DNA of 38,773 nt, taken from contig JAGACK010000011.1 of assembly GCA_017614155.1 (NCBI GenBank), positions 1 through 38,773 of the forward strand, given 5' to 3'. Positions 7,112 through 14,458 of the stretch are shown piece after piece (position 1 is the stretch's first letter; the number at the start of each line of letters is the position of its first letter). The notes beneath the pieces are model-generated. The model was not told the origin of the DNA, did not search any database, and saw nothing but the letters and a program-made list of their open reading frames with translations. Source of the stretch: Lachnospiraceae bacterium. Lineage in GTDB: Bacteria; Bacillota; Clostridia; Lachnospirales; Lachnospiraceae. A program made the translations under genes and the position numbers.

Positions 7112-8104
7112 TCAAACCAGAGCCTCTTTTAAAGCTGCAAGATCGTTTTCCATAATGGACAGATAGGTTACCCCGTTTTCCACATCTTTTGCCGTGACTG
7201 ACTGCATGGAATCCATTGTCAGTATCTTCTGATCCTGTGTTTTGGTATTCTGAATGATCGTTTCCGCGATCCTGTGATCATTGCCTTCTATCGTCATAAC
7301 CGCATGCAATGACAGCTCATCCACCTTCCCGGCAAGGAAAGTGATCGTTTCAAAGCTTGCCTCTGTTTCAGCCGAGCACCCTACAAATGCCGCATAATAA
7401 GAAAGTCCGTAATCATCAACAAGGTAGCGGAACGGAAAACGGTCACCGAAAAGAAGGGTTTTGACAGACGCCCCCGACACGGCATCCTCATACTGTTTAT
7501 CAAGTTCATTCAGCTTTTTGATATATGAACCGGCATTGCTTAGATAAACATCTGCATTTTTTTCATCTATCTTCTGCAGCGCTTTTGAAATACTGTCAGT
7601 CAGTACCGCTGCATTGCGAAGCGACAGCCACACATGCTCATCATATTCGGTCTCTTCTTCCTCTTCTTCATGAGCCCCGTCTTCTTCCTCCTCGCCCTGC
7701 ATGCCTTCGACGATCTCTTCCTCCTTGACGGAATCACCGAGGACATCCATCAGGCTGATCACGACCATATCCTTGTTTACTGCCTCTTTGAGGGCGTCCT
7801 CCACCCATGCGTCAGACTCTCCGCCGACATAAATGAACATGTCACAGGTCGAAACCTTCAGGATGTCATCCGCTGTAGGCTGGTAGCTGTGAAGATCTAC
7901 TCCGTTATCAAGAAGCATCGTCACTTCTGCGCCTGCGGGATTATCTCCCAGAACATTCATCACCCAGTCATATTCCGGAAAGATCGTTGCGACGATCTGT
8001 ATCCGGTCCTTGCCGGCAGCATCTGTGCTTCCGGTTGTGCCGCACGCTGAAAGACAGCTGCACATCAGCGTGACAGCAATAACGATGGAAACTATTTTTT
8101 TCAT
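7112..8104 (-). CDS. znuA: Zinc/metal ABC transporter substrate-binding lipoprotein (ZnuA-like)
   Basis: The 330-aa protein has a lipoprotein signal with lipobox LSAC (Cys21). It belongs to the cluster A-I metal-binding family: VATIFPEYDWV, then DLHSYQP with ligand His72, then DEHVW with His157. A third ligand is probably in the later part of the protein. Many zinc binders carry a His-rich loop before the second ligand. Here that loop (about 128-156) is strongly acidic, with long Glu runs and a single His. The start is ATG 8104 with AGGAGG 8 nt upstream. Palindrome locus 7 separates it from the fur-type regulator upstream. Zinc is the likely substrate, given the regulator, but Mn or Fe cannot be excluded. 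Confidence 0.92.
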   Translation of the reverse strand: MKKIVSIVIAVTLMCSCLSACGTTGSTDAAGKDRIQIVATIFPEYDWVMNVLGDNPAGAEVTMLLDNGVDLHSYQPTADDILKVSTCDMFIYVGGESDAWVEDALKEAVNKDMVVISLMDVLGDSVKEEEIVEGMQGEEEEDGAHEEEEEETEYDEHVWLSLRNAAVLTDSISKALQKIDEKNADVYLSNAGSYIKKLNELDKQYEDAVSGASVKTLLFGDRFPFRYLVDDYGLSYYAAFVGCSAETEASFETITFLAGKVDELSLHAVMTIEGNDHRIAETIIQNTKTQDQKILTMDSMQSVTAKDVENGVTYLSIMENDLAALKEALV

Positions 8105-8127
8105 AATAAAAACCTCCTACTATTTAG

Positions 8128-8229
8128 GGAGACAGGGGGAGACAGGGGGACGGTCCTTTTGTCTCCTTTTCAAACTTCGCCAGGTTCCCGGGAGACAACA
8201 GGACCGTCCCCCTGTCTCCCCCTGTCTCC
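8128..8229. repeat. REP-like convergent pair between fur and znuA (locus 7)
   Basis: The units are 8138-8166 (plus-oriented) and 8191-8219 (minus-oriented) with a 24-nt spacer. Extra arms repeat 10 bp outside on both sides: GGAGACAGG at 8128 and TGTCTCC at 8223-8229. The locus lies inside the fur-znuACB transcription unit, so its hairpin would be in the mRNA. Confidence 0.92.
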
Positions 8230-8231
8230 TT

Positions 8232-8651
8232 TTAGTTCATGCAGTTCTCACATGATCCATAAAAGACCGTCCGCTTTGGATCAAGCCTGAAGCTGTGTTC
8301 ATCATAAAGATGGTCGATTATAGCGGCTAATTCATCGCAGTGAAGATGCAGCAGTCGTCCGCATCCAACGCATTTGCAGTGAAAACAGATCTCTCCTTCA
8401 GCATGGCTGTCACTGTCTATATATTCAAAACATGCCGGACTGTTCGCATCAATGATGTATTTATTAACGATCCCCTCGTCCACGAGACTTTCAAGCCGCC
8501 GGTACACCGTTGCCTGTCCTATAGCCGTCCCGTGTTCTTTCAGATAAGCGCACACATCGCCCGCTGTGACATGTCTTCCCGAAACAGACTTCAGATATTC
8601 CAATAGCACTTCCCTTTGTTTTGTATTGTATTTTGAGCGTGGATTAGCCAT
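8232..8651 (-). CDS. Fur-family metal regulator, probably Zur
   Basis: The 139-aa protein has an N-terminal winged helix with GQATVYRRLESLVDEGIV, the recognition-helix signature of the Fur family. The C-terminal dimerisation domain has two CxxC pairs, Cys94/Cys97 and Cys134/Cys137, which bind structural zinc, and a His/Cys-rich segment (about 83-105) for regulatory metal. I chose ATG 8651 because of AGAGGGAGAAAT just upstream; the longer frame from 8714 would include the promoter. It heads the operon with znuA, znuC and znuB, which points to Zur. The palindrome at 8671-8685 between promoter and start suggests autoregulation of the whole operon. Confidence 0.9.
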   Translation of the reverse strand: MANPRSKYNTKQREVLLEYLKSVSGRHVTAGDVCAYLKEHGTAIGQATVYRRLESLVDEGIVNKYIIDANSPACFEYIDSDSHAEGEICFHCKCVGCGRLLHLHCDELAAIIDHLYDEHSFRLDPKRTVFYGSCENCMN

Positions 8652-8670
8652 ATTTCTCCCTCTTTCAATA

Positions 8671-8685
8671 TGAGAATCGTTCTCA
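8671..8685. promoter_or_regulatory. Fur/Zur-type operator
   Basis: TGAGAATCGTTCTCA is a 6-3-6 perfect inverted repeat directly downstream of the -10 box. Repressor binding here would block the promoter of fur and the znu genes. It resembles Fur-family boxes in symmetry and length. Confidence 0.75.
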
Positions 8686-8714
8686 ATTATATCTGTTAGT
8701 ATAGCTTCCGTCAA
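8686..8714 (-). promoter_or_regulatory. Promoter of the fur-znuACB operon
   Basis: On the minus strand the -35 is TTGACG (8714-8709), the spacer is 17 bp and the -10 is TATAAT (8691-8686), a near-consensus sigma-A promoter. The -35 box lies two bases from the first arm of palindrome locus 8. Confidence 0.8.
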
Positions 8715-8716
8715 GA

Positions 8717-8875
8717 GGAGACAAGGGGAGACAGGGGGACGGTCCTATTGTCTCCTTATTCTTTCGGAGACAGGGAGCGGATACGGATGATTGTTTTGCG
8801 CCGTTCTTTTTCACGCCGTTAAACATCCGTATCCGCAAAGAAAAAAGGAGACAATAGGACCGTCCCCCTGTCTCC
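8717..8875. repeat. REP-like convergent pair with nested hairpin (locus 8)
   Basis: The units are 8727-8755 (plus-oriented) and 8847-8875 (minus-oriented), 91 nt apart, with complementary TAT/ATA variable triplets. An extra arm lies 10 bp outside (8717) and another half arm at 8766. The spacer holds a perfect 13-bp inverted repeat (8777-8789/8824-8836, beginning GCGGATACGG), so the whole locus can form a long nested hairpin. It fills the gene-free stretch between the divergent fur-like gene and the small gene at 8972. Confidence 0.93.
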
Positions 8876-8971
8876 TCTTGAACATTTTTTGGCCCCGGAT
8901 ATAAAATCATCGTATAATAATATAGTAAGCGACCATCGAACCAGGTTGTTTTTCGTAAAGGAGAAAAGAAT

Positions 8972-9253
8972 ATGGGTATCGAAGAAAACAGATTAAGTGA
9001 TGATGAGCTCGACGCGGTAAACGGCGGTTATATTGTTAATCTGAAAGGGAAATACTTTATCGTTGACCGTGAAGGTAAAATGATCAGGATAGGAGGAAAA
9101 TCCCAGAAAGGCTTTGAAAAACTGACCGACGCACAGCTTATGGCAGCACTGGCCAGGGAGAGCCTGACAGAGATAACTATGGAGGAGTGGATGGCCTTGG
9201 GAAGAGAGGCTGACACCGGTTATCCGGGCACGGTCAGATCAATGCCCTGGTAA
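8972..9253 (+). CDS. Small protein with double-glycine leader
   Basis: The 93-aa protein has LSDDELDAVNGG at residues 8-19, a double-glycine export leader of the same type as in the gene at 4364. AAAGGAG lies 8 nt before the ATG. The part after GG (YIVNLKGKYFIVDREGKM onward) is mixed and charged, without Cys, unlike a typical lantibiotic or class II bacteriocin core. TATAAT-like elements lie in the AT-rich stretch at 8900-8920, but no clear -35 was found. No exporter or immunity gene is nearby. Function is unknown; it may be a substrate of a C39-type ABC exporter elsewhere in the genome. Confidence 0.75.
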   Translation: MGIEENRLSDDELDAVNGGYIVNLKGKYFIVDREGKMIRIGGKSQKGFEKLTDAQLMAALARESLTEITMEEWMALGREADTGYPGTVRSMPW

Positions 9254-9278
9254 AGTCCTGTAAAAGTGGCTTTCAACA

Positions 9279-9314
9279 AAAGGATACTCCCAACCACAGT
9301 TGAGAGTATCCTTT
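9279..9314. terminator. Hairpin terminator between convergent genes
   Basis: An 11-bp perfect stem (9279-9289/9304-9314, AAAGGATACTC) has an inner CAAC/GTTG pair. On the minus strand it is followed by TTTTGTTG, so it best fits termination of the methyltransferase operon. It may also stop the plus-strand gene ending at 9253. Confidence 0.7.
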
Positions 9315-9346
9315 GATAAACTGAAAGAAACCATCGAAGGGGCTCA

Positions 9347-9832
9347 CTAAAAGCCCCTCTCTCTGCAAAGCTCGTTTATCTCACGCCAGGGCTTCCCCCT
9401 CATATAATTCGCCGCATACCGGATCTCCATGTTTTCGTACAGCATTCCATATACTCCAAGTCTTTTTATCTTCCTGCCAAGCCTGGTATTGGGGTAATTT
9501 TCTTCAGACACCATTGCAGCATAGAGGATTGTAAACAGTTTTGTCGCTCCCAAAACATCCCCCGTATAAGTAGCTGCGATTTCATCTATTCTGTTGAGAA
9601 CAGGAGCCTGAACTTCTCTTGTCGTCCTCTCATATATATCCACAAAATCATTATAGGTTTTATCTACTCCAAACTTTGCGGCATAAGCTTTTAACCGGGC
9701 AAAATAATCTGTGTCCAGAGGCGGTTTCCGAACCCCCTGCGGATTGACTTCATAAACGCACCAATCGTCTATTCCCCCCCTGTCATGTTCAAGTCTTGAA
9801 CCGTCGCTGAACTCTCTAATCAATCTTGGCAT
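9347..9832 (-). CDS. Conserved protein of unknown function downstream of DpnII-type methyltransferases
   Basis: The 161-aa soluble protein begins MPRLIREFSDGSRLEHDRGGIDDWCVY and ends in KPWREINELCRERGF. From memory it resembles a small family of uncharacterised proteins found near DNA methyltransferases (possibly DUF7004); I could not confirm this. There is no PD-(D/E)XK or HNH pattern that I can defend. It is the third gene of the cluster, 106 bp after the DpnA-like gene, in the place where a DpnII-type system would carry its nuclease. A role as accessory or replacement factor is inference only. Confidence 0.7.
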   Translation of the reverse strand: MPRLIREFSDGSRLEHDRGGIDDWCVYEVNPQGVRKPPLDTDYFARLKAYAAKFGVDKTYNDFVDIYERTTREVQAPVLNRIDEIAATYTGDVLGATKLFTILYAAMVSEENYPNTRLGRKIKRLGVYGMLYENMEIRYAANYMRGKPWREINELCRERGF

Positions 9833-9938
9833 TCAATTTCTCCTTTCAAAAATCCGGTTCTTCAAAAAAACTCATCCACCTTCTCCAACTAAAAAAAGTC
9901 ATATTTAGCCGCCCAAATATAGTCTATTTTATCAGAGC

Positions 9939-10736
9939 TTAAATTGTATGTACATAATCTGTTTTCCGGAGTCTTCGAATCGACAGATCTATGAATTCTT
10001 TCTCCTGTTCTATACCAACAAAACATCTTTTCAGATTTACAGCGGCAACACCTGTTGATGAACTTCCGCTGAATGGATCAAGCACGACATCTCCCTCAAG
10101 TGTTGAGGCTTCAATTATTCTTTCAAGAATATATAAAGGTTTCTGGGTCGGATGCTTTCCTTCGGTTTTTTCTTTTGGGCCTGTTAACGGTCCGGTCCAT
10201 ACATCCTTCATTTGTTTTCCGCCATTCTGCTCTTTCATTATTTCATAGTTGAAAAGATGCCTGGATTGTTTGTCATTTTTCCGCGCCCATAAAATGGTCT
10301 CGGTACTATGGGTGAAGCACCGGCACGCTAAATTCGGAGGCGGATTTGTTTTCTGCCATGTAATATTGTTTATTATTTTATAGCCTTCCTGTTCTAAGGC
10401 CATGCCGATACTGTAAATATTATGAAGTGTACCGCTAATCCAGATAGAGCCGTTGGGTTTCAGTATTTTTCTGCAAAGACGCAGCCATTTTCGATTAAAA
10501 TCGTGCTTTTCCCTGACCGAATATCCCATGTCCCAGGAGCCCTTATTAACAGATACCATTTTCCCGGCCTGACATGTTATTCCGTCATTGCTTAAAAAGT
10601 AAGGCGGGTCTGCAAAAATCATATGCACGGATCCGGGTTCAATTTTTCTTAACACTTCAAATGAGTCTCCATGTATCAGGACAGCATTTTCTGTTTCATA
10701 TACAGGGTGTACTGATTTTTTGTATATCGGTATCAA
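9939..10736 (-). CDS. DpnA-like DNA adenine methyltransferase
   Basis: The 265-aa protein is an N6/N4 amino-methyltransferase of the beta class. The catalytic motif DPPY is at 43-46, KHPTQKP appears later, and the SAM-binding motif DPFSGSSSTG lies near the C-terminus, giving the permuted order IV to I. This order and its position next to a Dam-type enzyme match DpnA of DpnII systems, which methylates GATC including single-stranded DNA. The start is 3 bp after the stop of the upstream methyltransferase gene, so the two are co-translated. Confidence 0.88.
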   Translation of the reverse strand: MIPIYKKSVHPVYETENAVLIHGDSFEVLRKIEPGSVHMIFADPPYFLSNDGITCQAGKMVSVNKGSWDMGYSVREKHDFNRKWLRLCRKILKPNGSIWISGTLHNIYSIGMALEQEGYKIINNITWQKTNPPPNLACRCFTHSTETILWARKNDKQSRHLFNYEIMKEQNGGKQMKDVWTGPLTGPKEKTEGKHPTQKPLYILERIIEASTLEGDVVLDPFSGSSSTGVAAVNLKRCFVGIEQEKEFIDLSIRRLRKTDYVHTI

Positions 10737-10739
10737 GGA

Positions 10740-11579
10740 TTACACCTCGTAATTTGTAATGATTACTTCTTTTCCCTCACGTTTGGAAGCATCACTGTTT
10801 ATAAATCTTTTCACATCGACATTTTCTATTCTGAAGCCCTGATAAAGTTCATATACAAGCGGTACATCATGGTTGCTGAGCATCACTTTTGCGCCGGCAG
10901 AATCCAGCCGTTTAAACAGTTCCGCAAGCCGCACATGATCCTCGTACGAGAAACCGTCCTTTGTATAATCCGTAAAATCTGCTGTTTTACTGACCGGTAT
11001 ATAGGGAGAATCAAAATAAACAAAGTCTCCGCTTTTAACCCCCTGACATATTTCTTCAAAATCCTGGCAGAGTATCTCGACTTTGGCATTTTTGAGATAG
11101 TAGCCTATGCTCATGAGATTGACTTCATCAATAGACTTTCCGGACTGCTTATTGTTGTAGGGCACATTAAACAATCCCTTCCCATTAACCCGATACAATC
11201 CATTAAAGCAGTGTTTGTTTATCCATATCATTAATCCCGCGCATTCAGCATCCAGTTCATGATTTGATATTTTCCTGTTATATTCCTCACGCATCTGCAA
11301 ATAATACTCTTTATCGCAGGGATGCTCATCTATTTTGTTTACGGCGCGAATAACACTTCGTGGTTCTGTCTGCAACTGGCGGTATACATTTATCAGCTGC
11401 TCATTTACATCACTGATTATTGCGCTCTGAGGTCTCTCGTGTAACATGAGAGCCCCGCCGCCTATAAAAGGCTCATAATAAGTTCCATATTTATTGGGTA
11501 CTCTGTCATGCAGTTTTTCAAGCAATTGAGTTTTCCCACCGGCCCATTTTACAAAGGGCCCCATTTTTGTAAATCCCAT
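10740..11579 (-). CDS. DpnM/Dam-like DNA adenine methyltransferase
   Basis: The 279-aa D12-class N6-adenine methyltransferase has KWAGGKTQLL (11-20) and FIGGGA (38-43) for SAM binding, and the catalytic motif at 190-193. This reads DSPY rather than the usual DPPY; a Ser at this position occurs in some members, so activity is plausible. It probably methylates GATC, by analogy with DpnM. The start ATG 11579 is supported by AAGGAG and lies about 30 nt from a plausible promoter. It is the first gene of a three-gene cluster. Confidence 0.9.
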   Translation of the reverse strand: MGFTKMGPFVKWAGGKTQLLEKLHDRVPNKYGTYYEPFIGGGALMLHERPQSAIISDVNEQLINVYRQLQTEPRSVIRAVNKIDEHPCDKEYYLQMREEYNRKISNHELDAECAGLMIWINKHCFNGLYRVNGKGLFNVPYNNKQSGKSIDEVNLMSIGYYLKNAKVEILCQDFEEICQGVKSGDFVYFDSPYIPVSKTADFTDYTKDGFSYEDHVRLAELFKRLDSAGAKVMLSNHDVPLVYELYQGFRIENVDVKRFINSDASKREGKEVIITNYEV

Positions 11580-11610
11580 CGGACAATTCTCCTTTTTTGA
11601 AAATCACTTC

Positions 11611-11639
11611 ATTGTATCATATCGCCTGTCCTGTATAAA
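11611..11639 (-). promoter_or_regulatory. Promoter of the methyltransferase operon
   Basis: On the minus strand TTTATA, a 17-bp spacer and TACAAT precede the DpnM-like gene. The -35 is weak. Confidence 0.45.
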
Positions 11640-11651
11640 GACAAACCAAAA

Positions 11652-11660
11652 TGGTATAAT
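11652..11660 (+). promoter_or_regulatory. Extended -10 promoter for the membrane protein at 11749
   Basis: TGGTATAAT matches the TGn-extended -10 consensus about 90 nt upstream of the TTG start. The -35 region (TGTATA) is poor. Confidence 0.5.
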
Positions 11661-11748
11661 ACCGGAGAAAGCCCTTAAAAATTTAGCATTAAGGCAAAAA
11701 TCGAATTCTTCTAAAAGAACAAAAAGCATATTAACGGGAGGAAAAGTT

Positions 11749-12357
11749 TTGAATAGTTTAATATCGAAGGTGGGTTCTGTTGTTGTAACTGTAACTGTAT
11801 TTCTGTTTGCATTTTTTATTCTGACAGATATCTATTATGGTCAGGTATTCGTGTGCCTGTTCCTGCCAATTGGCTTTATATTAATGACATCAGGCCTTCA
11901 TCTTGAATGTGAAAAAGACCGCAAAGTGGCCGGGGACGCCGGTTTGGTATTTGCGGCGGTATACTGTGTTTTTATTATGTTTGTGTACTTTACACAGCTT
12001 ACAACAGTTGCCAATGAGGAACTCAACGAGCAGGCAGCAAAGTTAATTGATTTTAGAAATCATGCTTTTATATTTAACTTTGATCTCCTTGGATATGGAA
12101 TGATGGCCATATCAACTTTCTTTACAGGCCTTTCATTAAAGGCTGCTTCCAGGGCTGATAAGTGGCTGAAAGGTTTGCTTATTGGTCACGGCGCATTTTT
12201 CCCGGGCTGCGTATTTATGCCCATGACAGGTATGTTTGTAAACATGCCAGGCTCAAATAATAATGGCGGAGGCGCTATGGCCCTGGTCATATGGTGTGCA
12301 TATTTTTTACCGATAGGGATCCTGTCGTTCTGTCATTTCGGAAAGCAGCAGAAGTAA
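11749..12357 (+). CDS. Membrane protein of unknown function
   Basis: The 202-aa protein has about five to six hydrophobic segments, a short charged loop after the second (ECEKDRKVAGD) and a Gly/Asn-rich stretch (GSNNNGGG) before the last. It starts with TTG at 11749, preceded by GGGAGGAAAAG, a strong ribosome binding site. Its own promoter is divergent from the methyltransferase operon. The 3' end overlaps the convergent broken gene by 25 bp. I do not recognise a family. Confidence 0.7.
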   Translation: MNSLISKVGSVVVTVTVFLFAFFILTDIYYGQVFVCLFLPIGFILMTSGLHLECEKDRKVAGDAGLVFAAVYCVFIMFVYFTQLTTVANEELNEQAAKLIDFRNHAFIFNFDLLGYGMMAISTFFTGLSLKAASRADKWLKGLLIGHGAFFPGCVFMPMTGMFVNMPGSNNNGGGAMALVIWCAYFLPIGILSFCHFGKQQK

Positions 12358-12752
12358 AATACTCTTACCGGTACTCTTTCCTCATGTTTATGGAACAGTA
12401 TTGAAATAATAAGTACCAAAAGCGACATAAAGAACAGCCGCATCATGACCTCTTCGATCACGCCGCCGACGAGTAACCCCGAAATAATCTTTGGCAATCC
12501 CGGAGAAACATTATACTGATCATATACCCAGCTGCTGAAATGACCAAATATCATTTTGTCTCCCGGGAACAACAGGAGCGCTGCAGCGACTGAAATAATC
12601 GCAGTTGCCACAACGCCTTTATTATCGAATTTTTGGAAAGCGTGGTCATTAAAGTATATAGTCCTACCGGATTTTGATTCTTTAACGTTCCCTATCCAAG
12701 CCGGACCATTATCAGAATACCCTGTTTTTAGTTCAATGTATCTTATATCCAT
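12333..12752 (-). pseudogene. Chimeric remnant: small conserved protein fused to a CPBP protease fragment
   Basis: The 139-aa frame joins two unrelated parts. Residues 1 to about 45 (MDIRYIELKTGYSDNGPAWIG onward) resemble the start of a small soluble clostridial protein family. From about residue 46 the frame becomes hydrophobic and contains GGVIEEVMMRLFFMSLLV. This is the EExxxR motif of CPBP-type intramembrane proteases, which normally carry further catalytic motifs downstream. Here the frame ends about 40 residues later, inside the convergent neighbour. The simplest reading is a deletion fusing the 5' end of one gene to an internal piece of another, then truncation. Expression of a chimeric protein cannot be excluded. 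Confidence 0.6.
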
Positions 12753-12772
12753 AATTGGCTATCACCTGAGTT

Positions 12773-13603
12773 TTAAAGCGTTGCATTCATGCTTCCCTGT
12801 GTATATCCTTTCATATCCAGCGCAACAAACATAAACCCGAGTTTCTTAAACTCGTTATATACCTCCTCCCTCATTCCATCCTCAGCAAGGCGCGGAATAT
12901 CTTTGGGAGGCACTTCTATCCTTGCCATTTTTCCATGCATCCTTACCCGTTCTTCAAAAAAACCATGTTCGATAAGGAACTGCTCAGCCCTGTCTATCAT
13001 ACGGAGTTTTTCTTCAGTTATCTCCTCACCGTAGACAAATCTTGAAGCAAGACAGGCATAGGCCGGCTTGCTCCATGTAGGAAGTCCCATTGCCTTTGAA
13101 AGCAGCCGTATGTCCGATTTACAAAGTCCCGCCTCCCGAAGAGGGCTCTTTACCGACAGCTCCGAAACAGCTCGCATTCCCGGCCTGTAATCGCCCAGAT
13201 CATCCATGTTTGACCCCTCGGCCACATATTCAATATCATTTTCCAGGGCTATCCTTTTAACTTCCGTAAAGATCCCCCGCTTGCACAGATAACATCTGTC
13301 CGGGCCGTTATTCCTGTATCCTTCTTCCTTTAGGGGATCCATTCTGCAGATAATGTGCCTGATCCCCCGTTCATTGCAGAAGGCCGCCGCCTCTTTTACT
13401 TCCCTTTCAGGAACAGATGCATCTGAGCCGGTAACTGCTATCACCCTGTCTCCCAGAGTCTCTTTTGCGGCTGCGAGCAGAAAAGAAGAATCAGCTCCTC
13501 CGGAAAATCCTACGGCAAGTGATCCCAGTTTTATTAAATAAGCCTCCAATGAATCCAGTTTCGCCTGCAGTTCATCGGAAATCTTCTCCTGTAGCCTAAT
13601 CAT
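12773..13603 (-). CDS. larE: ATP-dependent sacrificial sulfur transferase (LarE family)
   Basis: The 276-aa PP-loop enzyme has SGGADSS at 34-40. PDRCYLCK (Cys104, Cys107), EGSNMDDLGDYRPG and KPAYACLASR (Cys184) follow, all in family order. LarE supplies sulfur for the nickel-pincer cofactor of lactate racemase and related enzymes. No larA, larB or larC is present here, so another role is possible. I chose ATG 13603, which overlaps the tcdA stop as ATGA, with AAGGAG upstream. An earlier in-frame start at 13648 lies inside tcdA. Confidence 0.88.
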   Translation of the reverse strand: MIRLQEKISDELQAKLDSLEAYLIKLGSLAVGFSGGADSSFLLAAAKETLGDRVIAVTGSDASVPEREVKEAAAFCNERGIRHIICRMDPLKEEGYRNNGPDRCYLCKRGIFTEVKRIALENDIEYVAEGSNMDDLGDYRPGMRAVSELSVKSPLREAGLCKSDIRLLSKAMGLPTWSKPAYACLASRFVYGEEITEEKLRMIDRAEQFLIEHGFFEERVRMHGKMARIEVPPKDIPRLAEDGMREEVYNEFKKLGFMFVALDMKGYTQGSMNATL

Positions 13604-14391
13604 GAAATTCCATACTCCTTCTCTGCCTTCTCTCTGTACCCCCTGCATAGATCATTGATCACTTCTCCTGCTATGATCAGCCCTACAACTGACGGAACAA
13701 AGGCCGTCGACCCCGGGATATCTCTCCTCCCGGAGCCTTTTCTTTCAGTTCCGGGAGAGCAGCTTCCGTCCTGCATACAGCTGATCGACTCATCTTCCAA
13801 GGGTCTTTTCGGCTCTTCTTTTGAATAAACGACCTTCAAAGAATCTATGCCGCGTTTTCTGCATTCCCTTCTCATTACCTTGGCAAGCGGACAGATCGAA
13901 GTCTCATAGATGTCCGCCACTTCAAACCCTGCCGGATCGGTCTTATTGCCTGCGCCCATTGAAGAAATGACCGGAACATTCAGTTTCTTTGCATTCTCAA
14001 TGATAGTGAGCTTACCGGTAACAGTATCTATCGCATCAACTACATAATCATACTGAGTAAAATCAAACTGATCCTGAGTCTGAGGAAGATAAAAAGTCCT
14101 GTATGTCTTTACCCGGCAGGATGGCGATATCTCCTTTATCCGCTCAGCGGCAACATCAACCTTGAACTTTCCTACTGTCTTATGCGTCGCCAGTATCTGC
14201 CTGTTGATATTGGTAAGGCAGACCCTGTCGTCATCAACAAGATCAAGCGCGCCGATCCCGGATCTGACGAGGGCTTCTACAACATATCCTCCGACTCCCC
14301 CTATCCCGAATACCGCGACCCTGCTTTGTGCAAGCCTGTCCATGGCATCTTTTCCGTATAATAACTGCGTTCTTGAAAATTCATTTTGCAT
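13600..14391 (-). CDS. tcdA: tRNA threonylcarbamoyladenosine dehydratase (TcdA/CsdL)
   Basis: The 263-aa member of the E1-like ThiF/MoeB superfamily begins with the typical FSRTQLLYGKDAMDRL. It has the nucleotide-binding GIGGVGG at 29-35, NINRQ in the ATP site, and DAIDTVTGKL. TcdA uses ATP to cyclise t6A to ct6A at position 37 of ANN-decoding tRNAs. The segment with SISCMQDGSCSPGTERKGSGRRD and GSTAFVPSVVGLIIAGEVI matches the C-terminal half of the family. The gene overlaps larE by 4 bp (ATGA), so the two are co-translated; no functional link between them is obvious. Confidence 0.92.
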   Translation of the reverse strand: MQNEFSRTQLLYGKDAMDRLAQSRVAVFGIGGVGGYVVEALVRSGIGALDLVDDDRVCLTNINRQILATHKTVGKFKVDVAAERIKEISPSCRVKTYRTFYLPQTQDQFDFTQYDYVVDAIDTVTGKLTIIENAKKLNVPVISSMGAGNKTDPAGFEVADIYETSICPLAKVMRRECRKRGIDSLKVVYSKEEPKRPLEDESISCMQDGSCSPGTERKGSGRRDIPGSTAFVPSVVGLIIAGEVINDLCRGYREKAEKEYGIS

Positions 14392-14427
14392 AGCTGTTAA
14401 CTCCTGTCAGTATCATAAAAACGGGAG

Positions 14428-14456
14428 GGAGACAACAGGACCGTCCCCTTGTCTCC
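14428..14456 (-). repeat. REP-like single unit (locus 9)
   Basis: This is a minus-oriented unit with left triplet AGG instead of GGG. It lies 2 bp after the permease stop codon and upstream of tcdA. Confidence 0.92.
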
Positions 14457-14458
14457 CA

